In this document: positions 34,149 to 45,440 of the stretch, piece after piece
How the letters are laid out: the number at the start of each line of letters is the position of its first letter
Position numbering within the stretch: position 1 is the stretch's first letter
Assembly (NCBI RefSeq): GCF_036711975.1
Contig: NC_091970.1
Location: forward strand, 5,649,501-5,713,500
From: Onthophagus taurus
Taxonomy: Eukaryota > Arthropoda > Insecta > Coleoptera > Scarabaeidae
Direction of reading: 5' to 3'
Length of the DNA: 64,000 nucleotides
The notes under the pieces: generated by a model
What the model was told of the DNA's origin: nothing
What the model saw: the letters and a program-made list of their open reading frames with translations, nothing else
Database searches by the model: none
Made by a program: the position numbers and the translations under genes

Positions 34149-36023
34149 ATGTCATCTACAGAATTTTCAATTTCGCATTCGAACTTGGGTGTGCTTCTTG
34201 AAAAGCATAAAGGTACATATGCAAGATTTCGATGGACTCGTTCTTGGGATTTTATAATGGGAACGATATGCTACACCGTTACTTATACCGGTTACAACAC
34301 GTACGGTGTCGAAAGTAATCCCGGAGTAATACAATACATGCTGGTGGGGATATTTGTCGGACTGCCCATATTTTATACTCATATATTTCTTGGGCAATAC
34401 TGTCAAATGGGGATGTTAAATTTTCGTCATATAATGCCGATGGCTAGAGGAATAATGTATACGTTTTTGGTGTGCGTTTTAATGAAAACAATTCGATTCG
34501 GATGCGCGCTAACCGACACGATTTTATATCTTTTAATGTCTTTCCAACGAAATTTGCCGTGGTCAAGATGTCCTAAAGGATACGAAGATGTTTGTAGTGG
34601 AAATAATTCTTCAGCTGGGTATCCACATACTGCCTACGTATTTTGGAGATACATTTACTCGGGAAATCCAACTTTGGATATGGAAAAGATTTCGTATTCT
34701 ATGCCATCATTTATCATGGTAACTTGCTTTTCAATTCAATGGGTTTTCATGTTTATAGTGGCAGTTGCGGCTTATTGGAATCATCTTAAATTGACGAAAA
34801 CGTTGTTTTACATACATTTTTCAATTTTATCCATTTTAATGGTAGCTTTAGCTTTTAAAGCGGAAAGCGGCGTCTCACCTTACACTTTAATTTTTTCTCA
34901 AACATCGGAATTATTTCAATTAGAACCTTGGCTTCTTGCCATACGAACTGTTCTCGTTAATTTTTGTTTGGCTGATTTATATAATATGTATTCTGGAGCT
35001 CATTTACCTAAAGGGGCTTTATCTGGTACTTTATCCTTTTGTTGTGTGTGTGCAATATCGGTGTTAAATTTAATGGCTTCTTCGCTATCGTATATTTGTT
35101 ATAGCATAATAAATAAACAATATCCTTCTGGTATATCTGTGAAACATCCTCACGAACTCAGTGCGGGAGTTGCGCATATCCTCATCATCATCCCCCAAGC
35201 TATAAGTACTCTAACCGTCCCTCAATTATGGTCCTCGTTATTTTTTATATCGTGCATTTGTTTAATTGTCTCAAATCAAATGCTTCATTTATTCAGCATA
35301 CAAATGACCATCACGGATATGTACCCCAACTTTGCAAAATATAGAACATATCTTTTAGCGGGTTGTTGTTTATTTGGTTGTGTCGCCGGAATACTTCTCC
35401 AATCAAAAACAATATATGTAGCTGCAAAATATGCCATAGAAAATGCGATGGACAATCTCGTCGTGATTTGTAACCTTATTTGGACCGTTACTATTTACTG
35501 GGTGTACGGCGTAAGCACATTATCCGATGATATACAATTCCTAATGGGAACACAACCAACGAAATTTTGGAAAATAACCTGGTATTTAGTACCCTCCATT
35601 TTAGTCCTAACTATAATCGCTTATTTCTCGCTTCACGCCACAATGCATCAAAATTATATCTTTATAAACGTATGTATGTTGATGATGTTGGTAACGCCGT
35701 TTGCCTTTTTTTTTGTCTCGGAATTATTCGTCAGTATAAAAAGGAAGAATTTATTGGGAACCTTTCAAGCGCACAGAAAATGGGGACCGCCGGATCTCGA
35801 AGACCGCATTTATAGAAAATTTTTTAACCCATCTACAGAAACTAAGTATCAAGCTCACAAATTGATATGTCATCATAATTGTTTATTGTCGAGTCCAGTT
35901 TTAAGGAACGTTGTTCATCAAGAAAACGCGTTAAGAGATAATTATTTTAACGTATCTTCGAAAACTGAGGTAATGGATGGATATGAAACTCAATCGAGTA
36001 TTGTTGGCAGTACTTCAATGTAG
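34149..36023 (+). CDS. Divergent intronless SLC6-type (sodium neurotransmitter symporter family) transporter
   Basis: A single 624-residue open frame starts at ATG 34149. About twelve hydrophobic segments fit the SLC6 fold. The TM2 segment FVGLPIFYTHIFLGQYCQMG matches the family, and a CPKGYEDVC loop sits where the extracellular EL2 cysteines lie. The TM1 ion-site signature (family G-NVWRFPY) is absent, replaced by GTICYTVTYTGYNTYG. The usual TM6 and TM8 sodium/chloride motifs are also not evident. Transport by the normal sodium-coupled mechanism is therefore doubtful. Substrate is unknown. Lack of introns suggests a retrocopy origin, but the intact frame argues for a working gene. The C-terminal tail is about 80 residues and polar. 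AATAAA lies near 36035. Confidence 0.8.
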   Translation: MSSTEFSISHSNLGVLLEKHKGTYARFRWTRSWDFIMGTICYTVTYTGYNTYGVESNPGVIQYMLVGIFVGLPIFYTHIFLGQYCQMGMLNFRHIMPMARGIMYTFLVCVLMKTIRFGCALTDTILYLLMSFQRNLPWSRCPKGYEDVCSGNNSSAGYPHTAYVFWRYIYSGNPTLDMEKISYSMPSFIMVTCFSIQWVFMFIVAVAAYWNHLKLTKTLFYIHFSILSILMVALAFKAESGVSPYTLIFSQTSELFQLEPWLLAIRTVLVNFCLADLYNMYSGAHLPKGALSGTLSFCCVCAISVLNLMASSLSYICYSIINKQYPSGISVKHPHELSAGVAHILIIIPQAISTLTVPQLWSSLFFISCICLIVSNQMLHLFSIQMTITDMYPNFAKYRTYLLAGCCLFGCVAGILLQSKTIYVAAKYAIENAMDNLVVICNLIWTVTIYWVYGVSTLSDDIQFLMGTQPTKFWKITWYLVPSILVLTIIAYFSLHATMHQNYIFINVCMLMMLVTPFAFFFVSELFVSIKRKNLLGTFQAHRKWGPPDLEDRIYRKFFNPSTETKYQAHKLICHHNCLLSSPVLRNVVHQENALRDNYFNVSSKTEVMDGYETQSSIVGSTSM

Positions 36024-36569
36024 TCTGTATAAAATAAAAGTAAAGTTACAATTAGTTATTGAGATACAAGTTTCTATTTTTTCCATGGATAACGTCAACT
36101 GTCATAACATCTCTTTCATCATTATCTGGTACCAATTTCTTCAAGATACTCCAATCTCTCGCTTGATACTCTCAATGTTCTTCTCCATCACCAATTTATA
36201 TTTCACCCAAGATCAACAGTTTTTCTTCATTCCCCACATCGCCAGATCCCCATTTCTGCTTCAAAGATAAGAGAGAGAATCCAGTATTATCTTATCTTGC
36301 TCCTTTTTGCACCTGCTTCGTTAGTTTTCCATTCGGGAAGTCTATCCACAACACCTTGTTTGTCTTCAACTTGACCTATTCTACCTCCTAAGCAACTCCA
36401 CCACAAACTCTTTTCATTACAAATAAATAAGCAAAATTCTAGTCATATCACATCGTAAACTAAATTTTGTAAAAGTATGAAAGAACACCTTATCTATAAG
36501 ATGTGTAAATATTGAGGGATTTTAATAAGGATGATTTTAACTTTATTACTTTTTAGGAAAACATTTTTA
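36024..36569. other. Gap between convergent SLC6-like and short yellow genes
   Basis: Pyrimidine-rich plus strand at 36100-36420 may be an old repeat read on the minus strand. Nothing is identified with confidence. Confidence 0.4.
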
Positions 36570-37630
36570 TTAGATTTTAACAACTCTCACTTGTATTTTA
36601 GGCAAATCTTTATAAATTCGATTAGTTTTATAACAAATTTCATTCTTAGCGGGATTAACAACAGCGAAAACGTCCCCAGATTCCAAAATAAAATGGGAAA
36701 CGTACGGGAGTTCCTTATAGGATTGTTTAACAACTTCATGATTTTCAGCAACAATAGGAAGATTTTCCATCCACTTCACCACGGCATAATCTCTTGTTAA
36801 GTAATAATATAATCTCCCATAAGAATCAGAAATCATTCCGGTTGATGGGCCCAGTTTTTCACCAATTTTATTTACTTCAATTTCACAGTCATCCTTAAAA
36901 AATAATATTTAAAAACAAGCATTAATATTATAATAATAATTACCGAATCACAATTATTTATATTGTTGAGATCTAACGAATATAAATCAACACTTTTTCT
37001 TGAAGTCAAATAAATGATTGGTTTGATTGAGGAGAAAGCTAAATATTGTGTGGATATTATTACATTTAAGGATTTCAATTTGATTTTAGTTAACCTCAAA
37101 GTTTTCGAAGAAAAAACTAAAATAACATCATCAACTCCTCCAATAAAAGCTCTCCCATTAAACGAATCCACTAAAATATAATTTAATTGTTCTCCTTTTA
37201 CATCCCATAATCTACTGCTTTGTCCAATCGTGTTATAATATAAATTATAAATAACAATTTTAGGGGAACATTTTTTATTCCCTTTGTCCAAAACCCATAA
37301 TTTAGCTTTTTTCTGATCAACGTCCAAAGATATCACATCTTGATGATCTTTACAATCCCCAAAATTCTGTTGTTTATAACTAGGATAAATCTTTTTTCGG
37401 AAAAGTCCGTATTTGTTATCATTCGGCCATGGAACTTCGATTAAAGTGGGATTTGATATGTTATTAAAACAAGAACTTCTTGGTAAAGCTAAAAACGCTC
37501 GATTTTTGTACACTGATATGCTCGAAACGAAATACGTCGGTGATATTTTTAAGTTGCTTAAATCCCACGTGGAATTTTCGCGTAATAATAAAATAAAGTT
37601 TAAAAGGAACAAAAAAAAGTTCAACGACAT
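36570..37630 (-). CDS. Short, divergent Yellow/MRJP-family protein
   Basis: Two exons, 36944-37630 and 36570-36893, join in phase 0 to 336 residues. Family members usually have about 380-450. Yellow proteins are secreted beta-propeller proteins linked to cuticle, pigment and eggshell (family knowledge). Seen: a hydrophobic N-terminus, the propeller-like FLALPRSS, KLWVLDKG, CSPKIVIYNL and LNYILVDS stretches, and a second half with GPSTGMISDSYGRLYYY. It lies tail-to-tail with the SLC6-like gene and upstream-adjacent to yellow-g2 on the same strand, suggesting an old tandem duplication. It has diverged more than its neighbours. A weak TATA-like TTTATAAATT lies near 37742-37750. Confidence 0.8.
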
Positions 37631-38159
37631 CTTCTCGTTTTAAAAATGCTTAAAAGACTGAATGAACTGTTTTTTTTGTTGATTACTTCTTTTAGAAATG
37701 CTGAATAAGACCGTGTATCCGATTCCGCAATTTCACTTTCAATTTATAAATAAATTTAACCATGTTAAAAAATTACTTATTACAAATACTAGAATATTAA
37801 ATATTTAAAAACTATACATTTCGTTTTACATGTGGAAATATTTATTTAGAATTTATAATTTATATCTGTTATTGATATATCGCGATATCGTAGCTTAAAA
37901 TCTAAAATAACACCAAGTTCTTTCCAGTTTCAGATCACCTCTCTTAATGCACTTCTATGGGTTAAGGATGTGTGATCTACAACTGGATTAATCTTGAATA
38001 GTGTTGTAAAACGACTATCAGACACCTCAAGAACGTATGGTATTAGAAAACAAAAAGGTTTAATATCATTTAAATCACAAAATACAAAAAAAAAACATAT
38101 TTATTTGGAATTATTTATTTATTATTTCATTTATTTCCAAATAACTCAAATGAAGTAAA

Positions 38160-39272
38160 TTATTGACCAATAATATTAACTTGTTGAACAGCACCACAAC
38201 CAACAGTATTTTGAATAAAATCTGGGAAGTTACTTTCCAAAACTCTAATTCTTTGTCGCTTGATGTCGGCAAAAGCGGAAGTAGCCAACATACAACTTTG
38301 CGATTTATAAACAACCACGAAATTTTCAGTGCTAAAAGTGGTATTAACATCCCACCTATAAATTTCTGGTCTTCCCTCGTATCTGAAAAAGATGGCCGAT
38401 CCCAAATCGGTACCAACAATAACTAATTTATGCGGTTTTGGTCCTAAATCAGTCACTTTTCCTGCAGCTGATCCAGCTCTTAAGTAATCGGTTCTTAAAG
38501 AAAATACTCTCGTTGAAGATAAATAGGTGAAAATGAGGAAATTGTTTCCGCATCCTTTTTGAACTAAAGCCATGTATAAGACGTCTCTTCTTGACGTTCC
38601 TGTTAGGATTGCTTTGGGAAGAGCAACTCTGTATCCTTTGTTTAAAACAATGTCGAAAACTAAAATGGATCTTGTAGCGGCATCACTCACGTAAACGTAA
38701 GGTTTTCCTTCGCCGCAGTATTCAACAGCAATGTATTGAAGGCGAGATGCTTGGACAACCAAACCAGATAAATCCAAAGTTTTCAACATTTTTCCTGTTT
38801 TCATGTCATAAGCGACTACTTTTGGTTTTGAGTGTCTAATTGGTTGTTCTAAACTGTTAGCAACACCAACATCCAAAATCCATAAGATTTCTTGGGCATC
38901 AATGAACAAATCTACAACAGAAATAAGACCATCTTGGCTGTTCTCATCTTGAGCGGACCAACAAGGGAATGGGGTAAGAACAGATTCGCATCCTTGTTGA
39001 TTCAACGAAACTTTCGCCAAAGTTACAGGAACCCCCGGTTTGTATCTTGGTAAAGCAAGGATAGCTTCATCTTTATAGATTTGACCACGAGTTGCAATCA
39101 CATTTTTGCCAATGTATCTCCCCGATTTCTTATAAATAGCTTTGGTCGCTTCGCACGGCCATTGGAAAAGACCCCCAGTCCATTCTAAAGGTCTGTAAGA
39201 AACCTCTTTATCACTGTACGCGTTACAAGCGATGATACCAAAGGTGATTAATAAGATGAGTTTTGGCAACAT
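38160..39272 (-). CDS. yellow-g2: Yellow-g2-like secreted protein
   Basis: A single coding exon of 370 residues with signal peptide MLPKLILLITFGIIACNA and a full MRJP propeller. Seen: SGRYIGKNVIATRGQIYKDE, ALPRYKPGVPVTLAKVS, TPFPCWS, EILWILDVGVANSLEQP and FPDFIQNTVGC. It is close to the plus-strand gene at 41986 and divergent from it, the arrangement of yellow-g/yellow-g2 in Drosophila. In flies these act in the eggshell. A 5' untranslated exon ends at 39340 with CAG|GTAAGA, the acceptor lies one base before the ATG, and TATAAAA (reverse of 39391-39397) sits upstream. Assignment as g2 rather than g is tentative. It lacks the NCE motif that follows the PCW segment in its partner. Confidence 0.85.
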   Translation of the reverse strand: MLPKLILLITFGIIACNAYSDKEVSYRPLEWTGGLFQWPCEATKAIYKKSGRYIGKNVIATRGQIYKDEAILALPRYKPGVPVTLAKVSLNQQGCESVLTPFPCWSAQDENSQDGLISVVDLFIDAQEILWILDVGVANSLEQPIRHSKPKVVAYDMKTGKMLKTLDLSGLVVQASRLQYIAVEYCGEGKPYVYVSDAATRSILVFDIVLNKGYRVALPKAILTGTSRRDVLYMALVQKGCGNNFLIFTYLSSTRVFSLRTDYLRAGSAAGKVTDLGPKPHKLVIVGTDLGSAIFFRYEGRPEIYRWDVNTTFSTENFVVVYKSQSCMLATSAFADIKRQRIRVLESNFPDFIQNTVGCGAVQQVNIIGQ

Positions 39273-39339
39273 TCTGAAATTTTTAAATTTGGATTAAATT
39301 AAATTGAAAAAAATGGTAATTTAAAAAATTATTTCTTAC

Positions 39340-39397
39340 CTGTTGAATTTCTTTTGCCAAATTGACACTTCAATAACTCTTCACTCGATGTTTTATA
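39340..39397 (-). promoter_or_regulatory. yellow-g2 TATA box and 5' untranslated exon
   Basis: TATAAAA (reverse of 39391-39397) precedes a short leader that ends in a consensus donor at 39340/39339. The intron is about 65 bp, ending TTTCAG just before the ATG. Confidence 0.65.
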
Positions 39398-39399
39398 CA

Positions 39400-40095
39400 T
39401 AATTTTATTTTGATTACATCAAGGTCGAATGTGAATAAATTTGAAATGTTTAAAAAATATGCTTAAATTGTTATTTTGGTTTTTTTCTTTTTTTAATAAA
39501 CAACTAGAGTAATCAAAACAAAATTATTGAGTACACCTTACGTAGACTGATCATGTTACGAAACTTTACTTAAAAAAGAAGATAAAAAGGAAAATTCTTG
39601 AAATTAGATAAATAAGTTAAATGAATGTTGTGGTATTTAATGGAAAATGATTTTTTAACAACAGATACGTATCCTTGTAAAATAATCGCGGAGTTACTTT
39701 CTACGTTCCCGCCCACATTTTAACCCATTTTTTTTTTTAATATTTAAATATTAAACAATGAACGGTTTCTTTTGTCCCATTTTTTATTAATTTTTAATAT
39801 CAACAAAAATTGTATCAGTTTCGAAATTAAAAGTGCTCACCTTTCGATTTTATTTGAAGTACAAAGTTAAACTTTGTGAAACAATAGATCATAATGGGCA
39901 TTTTTAAAATGGTTGATTTAGAAATTTATTATTTCAAATCGATCTGGTTGCAAAATTTGTAGTTATATTTTATTTTCTTGCATTTTATATTTTTTAATAA
40001 AGGTTAATTAAATCAACGATTTTTAAAAACGTATTAATAATAATAATTTATTCTTTCCCAGAAGGTTACAATTTATATTAAGTACATACAATACA
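39400..40095. other. Gap upstream of yellow-g2
   Basis: AT-rich, with no gene seen. It forms part of the region between the two divergent yellow genes and could hold shared regulatory sites. Confidence 0.45.
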
Positions 40096-40099
40096 TAGA

Positions 40100-40690
40100 A
40101 CTTATATAATTTTTATCCCTTTAACAAGTCTCTCCTTGTCACCCTACGTCTCTTCGTTGCCACCACCTCCCCCAGCCATCTCCATCCCTTCGCCTTCTCC
40201 CCCAGCACCTGCCTCCAATCCATCTCCTCTTCCCTCAACTCATTGGGCTCCACCAGCACATGGTGTAAAGACTCCCAGCCTGTATTCCTCCCTTTCTCGC
40301 TGCCCATAACCTCCCCTTATTTGCCTCAATCTGTCTGTAGTATTCCTCCAAGATTTTATAATATCTTCCTCAAAACCCTCACCTTATCCGTTGTGCCAAC
40401 CCCAACACTCACTTCCAGTACCTGGTCTGCACATCTTCTAAGAGCCCTTGCTCCATCCCCATATATCCATCCCATACATCATTACGCTTTTTATCAAGCT
40501 CTCAAACATTAATTTCCCTTTTCCCACATCTTTCCCAAAAATCCTTAACCATCAACAATCTTTCTGATATAGCAGCTCACTCAAGCCTGTAAATTGATTC
40601 CAGTGATTCCATCTCCAAAGCTTGCAGGTCCATATTCTTTCTTTTTAGTTCTAGTCAGGGCAAGTATATCTATTTTAGATTTATAGCCAA
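40100..40690 (-). mobile_element. Degraded LINE (non-LTR retrotransposon) 3' fragment
   Basis: On the minus strand, pieces of a reverse-transcriptase C-terminal region can be read: FESLIKSVMMYG.DIWGW near 40490, and ESLHHVLVEPNELREEE followed by VLGEKAKGWRWL near 40170-40260, in frames broken by mutation. The KSV-YG--IWGW and HHVL-E motifs fit the end of insect LINE ORF2 proteins. No complete ends are visible. Confidence 0.7.
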
Positions 40691-40989
40691 TTTACATTCC
40701 AAGTCCTTTTCCGGCGTTTTTTTCTCAGTTTTTGAATTTTGTGGGTAATGCTTTCAATTTCTCCTCTTCCACCATTCTTTGTATCAACCTCTCTTTCCTT
40801 ATCTCAACATATTTTCGTTAATTCTTTGATTTTCTTATTTAATTAATTGCTCCTTTCTTACATCTTTAATTTCTATCATTAAGATCACTTTCAATGACAT
40901 TATTTTATCTAACTACATTGTTCAGCCTCCAGTTTTCTTTTTGGGCTTAATACCGCATTAACATTACAATGTTGAAGTAAATGAGTTGT

Positions 40990-41410
40990 ATCATCGCGAT
41001 ATATGCTAATGAAAGAATTATTTTTGGTGTGTTGGTATTACATTAAATTTGCTATAAAATGGTTTTTATTTCATATTGATATCTCAATTCGTTCTTGAGA
41101 TACGATTTTTTTAAATTAACAACCAAAGCGCATTAATATTACAATGTTGAAGTTAATAAATTATATCACCAGGATATATAAGAACGAAAGAATTATTTTT
41201 GGCGTAGTGATTCTAGATTAAATTTGCCATAAAATGGTGTTTATTTAATCTTGGTATCTCAATTCGTTCTTGAGATATGATTTTTTAAATCTAACCTAGA
41301 CTATTAAACCATGTTGAATAATTATTTATAATAATTATTTTTGATGTGATGAATCTTTAAAATTATTAAAGTTTCGTGGTAATATCTCAATTTGTTTTTG
41401 AGATACAAGC
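40990..41410 (-). repeat. Inverted copies of the ~180-bp ATCTCAA/TTGAGAT repeat
   Basis: Boxes reading TATCTCAATTCGTTCTTGAG occur near 41080 and 41255, and a looser one near 41383. They are preceded by TAAATTTGC.ATAAAATGGT, the reverse complement of the tail of the unit at 6541-6985. Confidence 0.75.
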
Positions 41411-41855
41411 AAGAATTTTTGGAATAAACTTTATTTTTGTCGTTTATAACCACCACTTAGATTTCTACATGTAATTTTAGTAATTTTAGGATTGGCGAAA
41501 CTTTAATTTCTTCCTTACATTCTACTCTTTATAACGAGATTGCGTTATATCTTAACGATCGTACAAAATTGTTCGTTTTGGTTATTTATTCAAGCGAAAA
41601 CAAATTTTAGCTATTAAACTTAATTAAATCCAGTTGGTGTGCGTGTTGTTTTAAATAATTATTTTATTAAACAAATATTATTTTTGTTAATTTAGCATTC
41701 TTAAGTAGCCCAAAGTAACACACAGGTAAAAGAAACAAAAAAAATGTGTATTCGTACGTTTTGTTAGTTCATGGTCGTTTTAACGAAAAAAAAAAAAAAT
41801 AAAACAATCTGTTTGCAAATTATTGTGTCTATCAAAAACAATTTACGAAATACCC

Positions 41856-41917
41856 TATATAAACTGAAGCAGCATTTAGTAAAGTAATCCATAACGTCTT
41901 CGTCACATCTAAGAAAG
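41856..41917 (+). promoter_or_regulatory. yellow-g TATA box and 5' untranslated exon
   Basis: TATATAAA at 41856-41863 precedes a leader ending AAAG|GTAATT at 41917. The acceptor TTTTAG is at 41977, eight bases before the ATG. The leader intron matches the layout of yellow-g2. Confidence 0.7.
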
Positions 41918-41985
41918 GTAATTAACTATTAATTCTATTAAAAAAAATCTTCTAATAATTTTTTTCGTTAATTTTAGATTGAACT

Positions 41986-43107
41986 ATGTTCAAGTTACTA
42001 TTTTTAGCATCGATTGTAATCGCGCAATCTTGGGCGCATTACGATAGGAGTTCAGTTACGGATCTTAGCTTTAAAATATCCGGATCGCATTTGGAGTTTC
42101 CGTGCGAAAGCACCAAAAACATTTATTTCAGCTCTGGGAGATACATCTCTAAGAACATAATCGGCACTCGAATGCAAATTTATAAAGATGAGGCCATCGT
42201 CGCTTTGCCAAGATACAAACACGGAGTTCCCTTCACTTTGGGTAAATTCTCTTTGAAAACGAGAGGGTGCCAAGCGACTTTATCGCCATTCCCTTGTTGG
42301 TCGATGCAAGAAGAAGGAAATTGCGAAGCGATCCAATCCGCTGTTGATATCTACTTGGATCAAAATGAAATTCTTTGGATCTTAGACGCTGGAATCGTTA
42401 ATACTTTGGAACAACCCGTAAGGAGATGTCCCCCAAAAGTGCTTGGAATCGATATGAAAACCGGTCAAGTGATAAAACTTTTCGATTTGACCACTTTAAC
42501 TTCGTCCGAAACTCGCCTTCAATACATCGTGATTGATTACGCCGTTGATGGAAAAGCTTACGCTTACATTTCCGATGCCGGGGCTGGTACAATCATCGTT
42601 TATAACATTTTCGAAGAGAAAGGTTACAGAGTTGTCCTCCCTAAAGCTGTGTGCCACTCAGGAAAAGATGTTTTATACTTAAACTTGATCCATAAATCTT
42701 GCGGAAACGTTTTATTCTTCACCTACTTAGCCTCAAACAAAATCTTCTCCGTTAAAAGCGAAAATCTCCAATCTGGGCAAGCCGCTGGGGCCATCGTTGA
42801 AGCTGGAATTAAACCCGAAGGGAATCAAATCGTTTTCTTGGGAACCGATAACGGCGCTGCAATCTTTTTCAGAAACAAAGGCGAATCTGACATTTACATT
42901 TGGAACACCGAGAGTTGTTTCAAATCCGATAACTTCCTCCTTGTCCAGAAAGGTAACGAATGTAGGTTATCGACCCAAGTGGTTCCTGGATACAAGAGAT
43001 TAATGTGGACCATCGAGTCGAATTTCCACGACTTCGTTTCGAACACCGTTGGATGTTTAGGATCTTCAATTGTTGTTCATCCATTAGTTAAAACATGCGA
43101 TAATTAA
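41986..43107 (+). CDS. yellow-g: Yellow-g-like secreted protein
   Basis: A single coding exon of 373 residues. Signal peptide MFKLLFLASIVIAQSWA is followed by the MRJP propeller: SGRYISKNIIGTRMQIYKDE, ALPRYKHGVPFTLGKFS, EEGNCEAIQSAVDIYLDQ, ILWILDAGIVNTLEQPVRRC and FHDFVSNTVGC. In Drosophila and Tribolium, yellow-g proteins are made in the ovary and needed for a firm, water-tight eggshell (recalled). The gene is divergent from yellow-g2 across about 2.5 kb that contains a LINE fragment and repeats. AATAAA lies at about 43122. Confidence 0.88.
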   Translation: MFKLLFLASIVIAQSWAHYDRSSVTDLSFKISGSHLEFPCESTKNIYFSSGRYISKNIIGTRMQIYKDEAIVALPRYKHGVPFTLGKFSLKTRGCQATLSPFPCWSMQEEGNCEAIQSAVDIYLDQNEILWILDAGIVNTLEQPVRRCPPKVLGIDMKTGQVIKLFDLTTLTSSETRLQYIVIDYAVDGKAYAYISDAGAGTIIVYNIFEEKGYRVVLPKAVCHSGKDVLYLNLIHKSCGNVLFFTYLASNKIFSVKSENLQSGQAAGAIVEAGIKPEGNQIVFLGTDNGAAIFFRNKGESDIYIWNTESCFKSDNFLLVQKGNECRLSTQVVPGYKRLMWTIESNFHDFVSNTVGCLGSSIVVHPLVKTCDN

Positions 43108-44234
43108 AAAAATTATGTTTTAATAAATCGAAATAAAAATAAAGAGTATATGAATAAAAACAAATAAAAATTATGTTTTTTTTTTATTATTTAAATTATA
43201 TCTTGATTTGTGTCGTCACCTTGCAATATGTATGCATGAGTGTAAAACAAGACAATGGGATTATAGATCATTAGACTAAGACACAAAATCACCATAAAAG
43301 TGGGGAAATGAGTTGCGTCAAAGTATTATAGAAATTGGTTCAGCGACGATTTCCCACCGAGAGAAAGATCCGATCGCTGTTGCTGCGTAATTTGCACAAA
43401 ATTAACGTTTTTTTATTTACATTAGATAACAGTCCCCGATAAAAAAATGCAACTAATTAACAATGAGACGATTTATCCGTGGGGACAAGGTCTAAATTCT
43501 AAATCTTTCGTTTTTTTATACATTTTTTTAATTGCGTGACATCCAAGATGAAGTGTGTAGAGGAAAAGTATTGTTTTTTTTATGTATAAGATGTTTTTAA
43601 TCCTTAGTGAGGTAATGGATTTTTCCCGCAATAGATGCGTGAAATTACTTTGAACCTGTAAGGATTATCTACCACGCCATGTCCTTGTCTCCTCCACAAC
43701 TCAATATTATTTTACGTTCACTTCTCGTATAAAAATTTTAAATGTTGGATGCTATATGATTAAAGATAAAATTACTAGTTGAAATAGATTAGTAATTTGG
43801 GTTTTTTAACGAAAATAACCTTTTAATAAATAACCCTGGTGAATTAATGAAAGTTCGTTTCTTAATTTCCGCTTATAAAATAAAGAATTTGTTCTAGGTT
43901 TGGTTTAATCATCGAATTAATTAAATAATTAAAATGTTGGGGAAGAACTCCACTTTCGGTGAGACCTAGGTGGATTGAATAGCCCAGTAAAAATTCAACG
44001 TACCGAATGTCAGCAAAGCAAAAGAGGAAAGAGAGCGATTCTTCACGCTTTATATACAAGAAACAAGATGTCAGAATATGAAAACATCATGGAAAAGCTG
44101 ATTGATAGAACGACAATTTTGTTAGATGGAGGACAGGGCATGCTAAGTGATCGGAAAAGATGTTATATGCAAGGATCAAGATGTCAGAATGTGAAAACAT
44201 TTTTGGAGTTCCGGAGTTTTGAACGGTGAGAACG
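43108..44234. other. Gap downstream of yellow-g
   Basis: No gene. Near 44064 and 44178 the block CAAGATGTCAGAAT.TGAAAAC occurs twice, about 114 bp apart, beside the LINE fragment. Confidence 0.45.
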
Positions 44235-44690
44235 TGTTCACAGCTCACGGTATTTTTTTCTCCTCACAGATGATTTTGGCCAAACCCCAATCATCCGCTA
44301 CGTACCAACGTAATTTATCTCTGGTTGGACAGCGTTGGTGTTGTCGGAACGTGAGAAATGAACAGACATTAGAAGCTGTATTCTTCTTCATTAACACAAT
44401 TCGTCGTTCAGGGTTCGCAGCCAGCACCTTCTTCAGGCGGGAGACTTCGGTAGAGGAAGTAATTTCCTCACAGAAGTCCCTCCATGCTGCTCGTTTCTTT
44501 TGATAAATTGTTTTCTTAAAAGCTGACAATTTACTCTTATAGATCTGCCAGTCAGAATCGATCCTAGAGTCTTTTGCTCTGTTGAAGGCAGTCCGCGCCT
44601 CGCGTTTAAGTATGGCAAGTTCGGGGTAACACCAGGTGGTAGCGCACCCAGATACTGCCTCCTTACGGAGGGGACAGGCCTTTTTATAGG
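44235..44690 (-). mobile_element. LINE fragment (linker between endonuclease and reverse transcriptase)
   Basis: The minus strand reads ELAILKREARTAFNRAK, KKTIYQKKRAAWRDFCEEI and RLKKVLAANPERR across two overlapping frames. This pattern is typical of Jockey-like LINE ORF2 between the endonuclease and RT domains. Both ends are missing. Confidence 0.75.
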
Positions 44691-44759
44691 CAAGGACTAG
44701 GGAATAGCTTAAGGAATAAAATTGGAGTATTCCTCCATTCTGCAGCAGTTCGCTGGTTG

Positions 44760-45440
44760 TTTACGATATTTATTGAACTAAAACTAGAACGAGAACTAGA
44801 AACATTCGGATTTATTCGTGAAAAAAAACTTTCAGTTGTCAATGTCAACTTTAATTTTATTATTATATTCGTAATCTTCATAAAATAACCTTTAAAGTGA
44901 GTCCAAACATGACGCATTTATCTCAAAAACCAAAAAGTTCGAACTTTCAACTTTTAATTTCGAGATATTTGTCAACTTCATAAAAAATCCTTTAAAACGA
45001 GTCCAAACTCGACATATTTAACTTTAATATTAATGGAGATACAATCACTTCCGGTTTGAAACGTCAACGTCAATTTTGACATATTTGTCATTTTCATTAA
45101 AAAACCTTTAAAATGAGTCCAAAGTATCTCAAAAAAAAAAAGTTTGAATAAAAAACATTAAACCCGAAGTTAGCAACAATGAAAATAGCAATTTAATCTT
45201 TAATTTTTTTTTATTATAATTTTGTTTTTGTGACAAATATTAAGACATTTTATAAAAATTAAGAATATGTCAAAATTGACATTGACATTCTTAACCGGAA
45301 GTTGACCATAACTTCATTAATATTGAAGATAAATATGTCGTGTTTGTACTCATTTTAAAGGATTTTTAATGAAGATTACAAATATGTCAAAATTGACGTT
45401 GATGTTTCAAACCGGAAGTGATAGTATCTCCATTAATTAT
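44760..45440. repeat. Palindromic repeat remnant plus GAGTCCAAA dispersed repeat
   Basis: At 44770-44820, CTAGAACGAGAACTAG...ATTCGG.TTTA is a piece of the CTAGTTCTAG family. From 44830 on, blocks GAGTCCAAA, AACATTAAACCCGAAG, ACTTCCGGTTTGAAACGTC and AAATATGTCAAAATTGAC recur and match 14880-15300. Confidence 0.65.
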
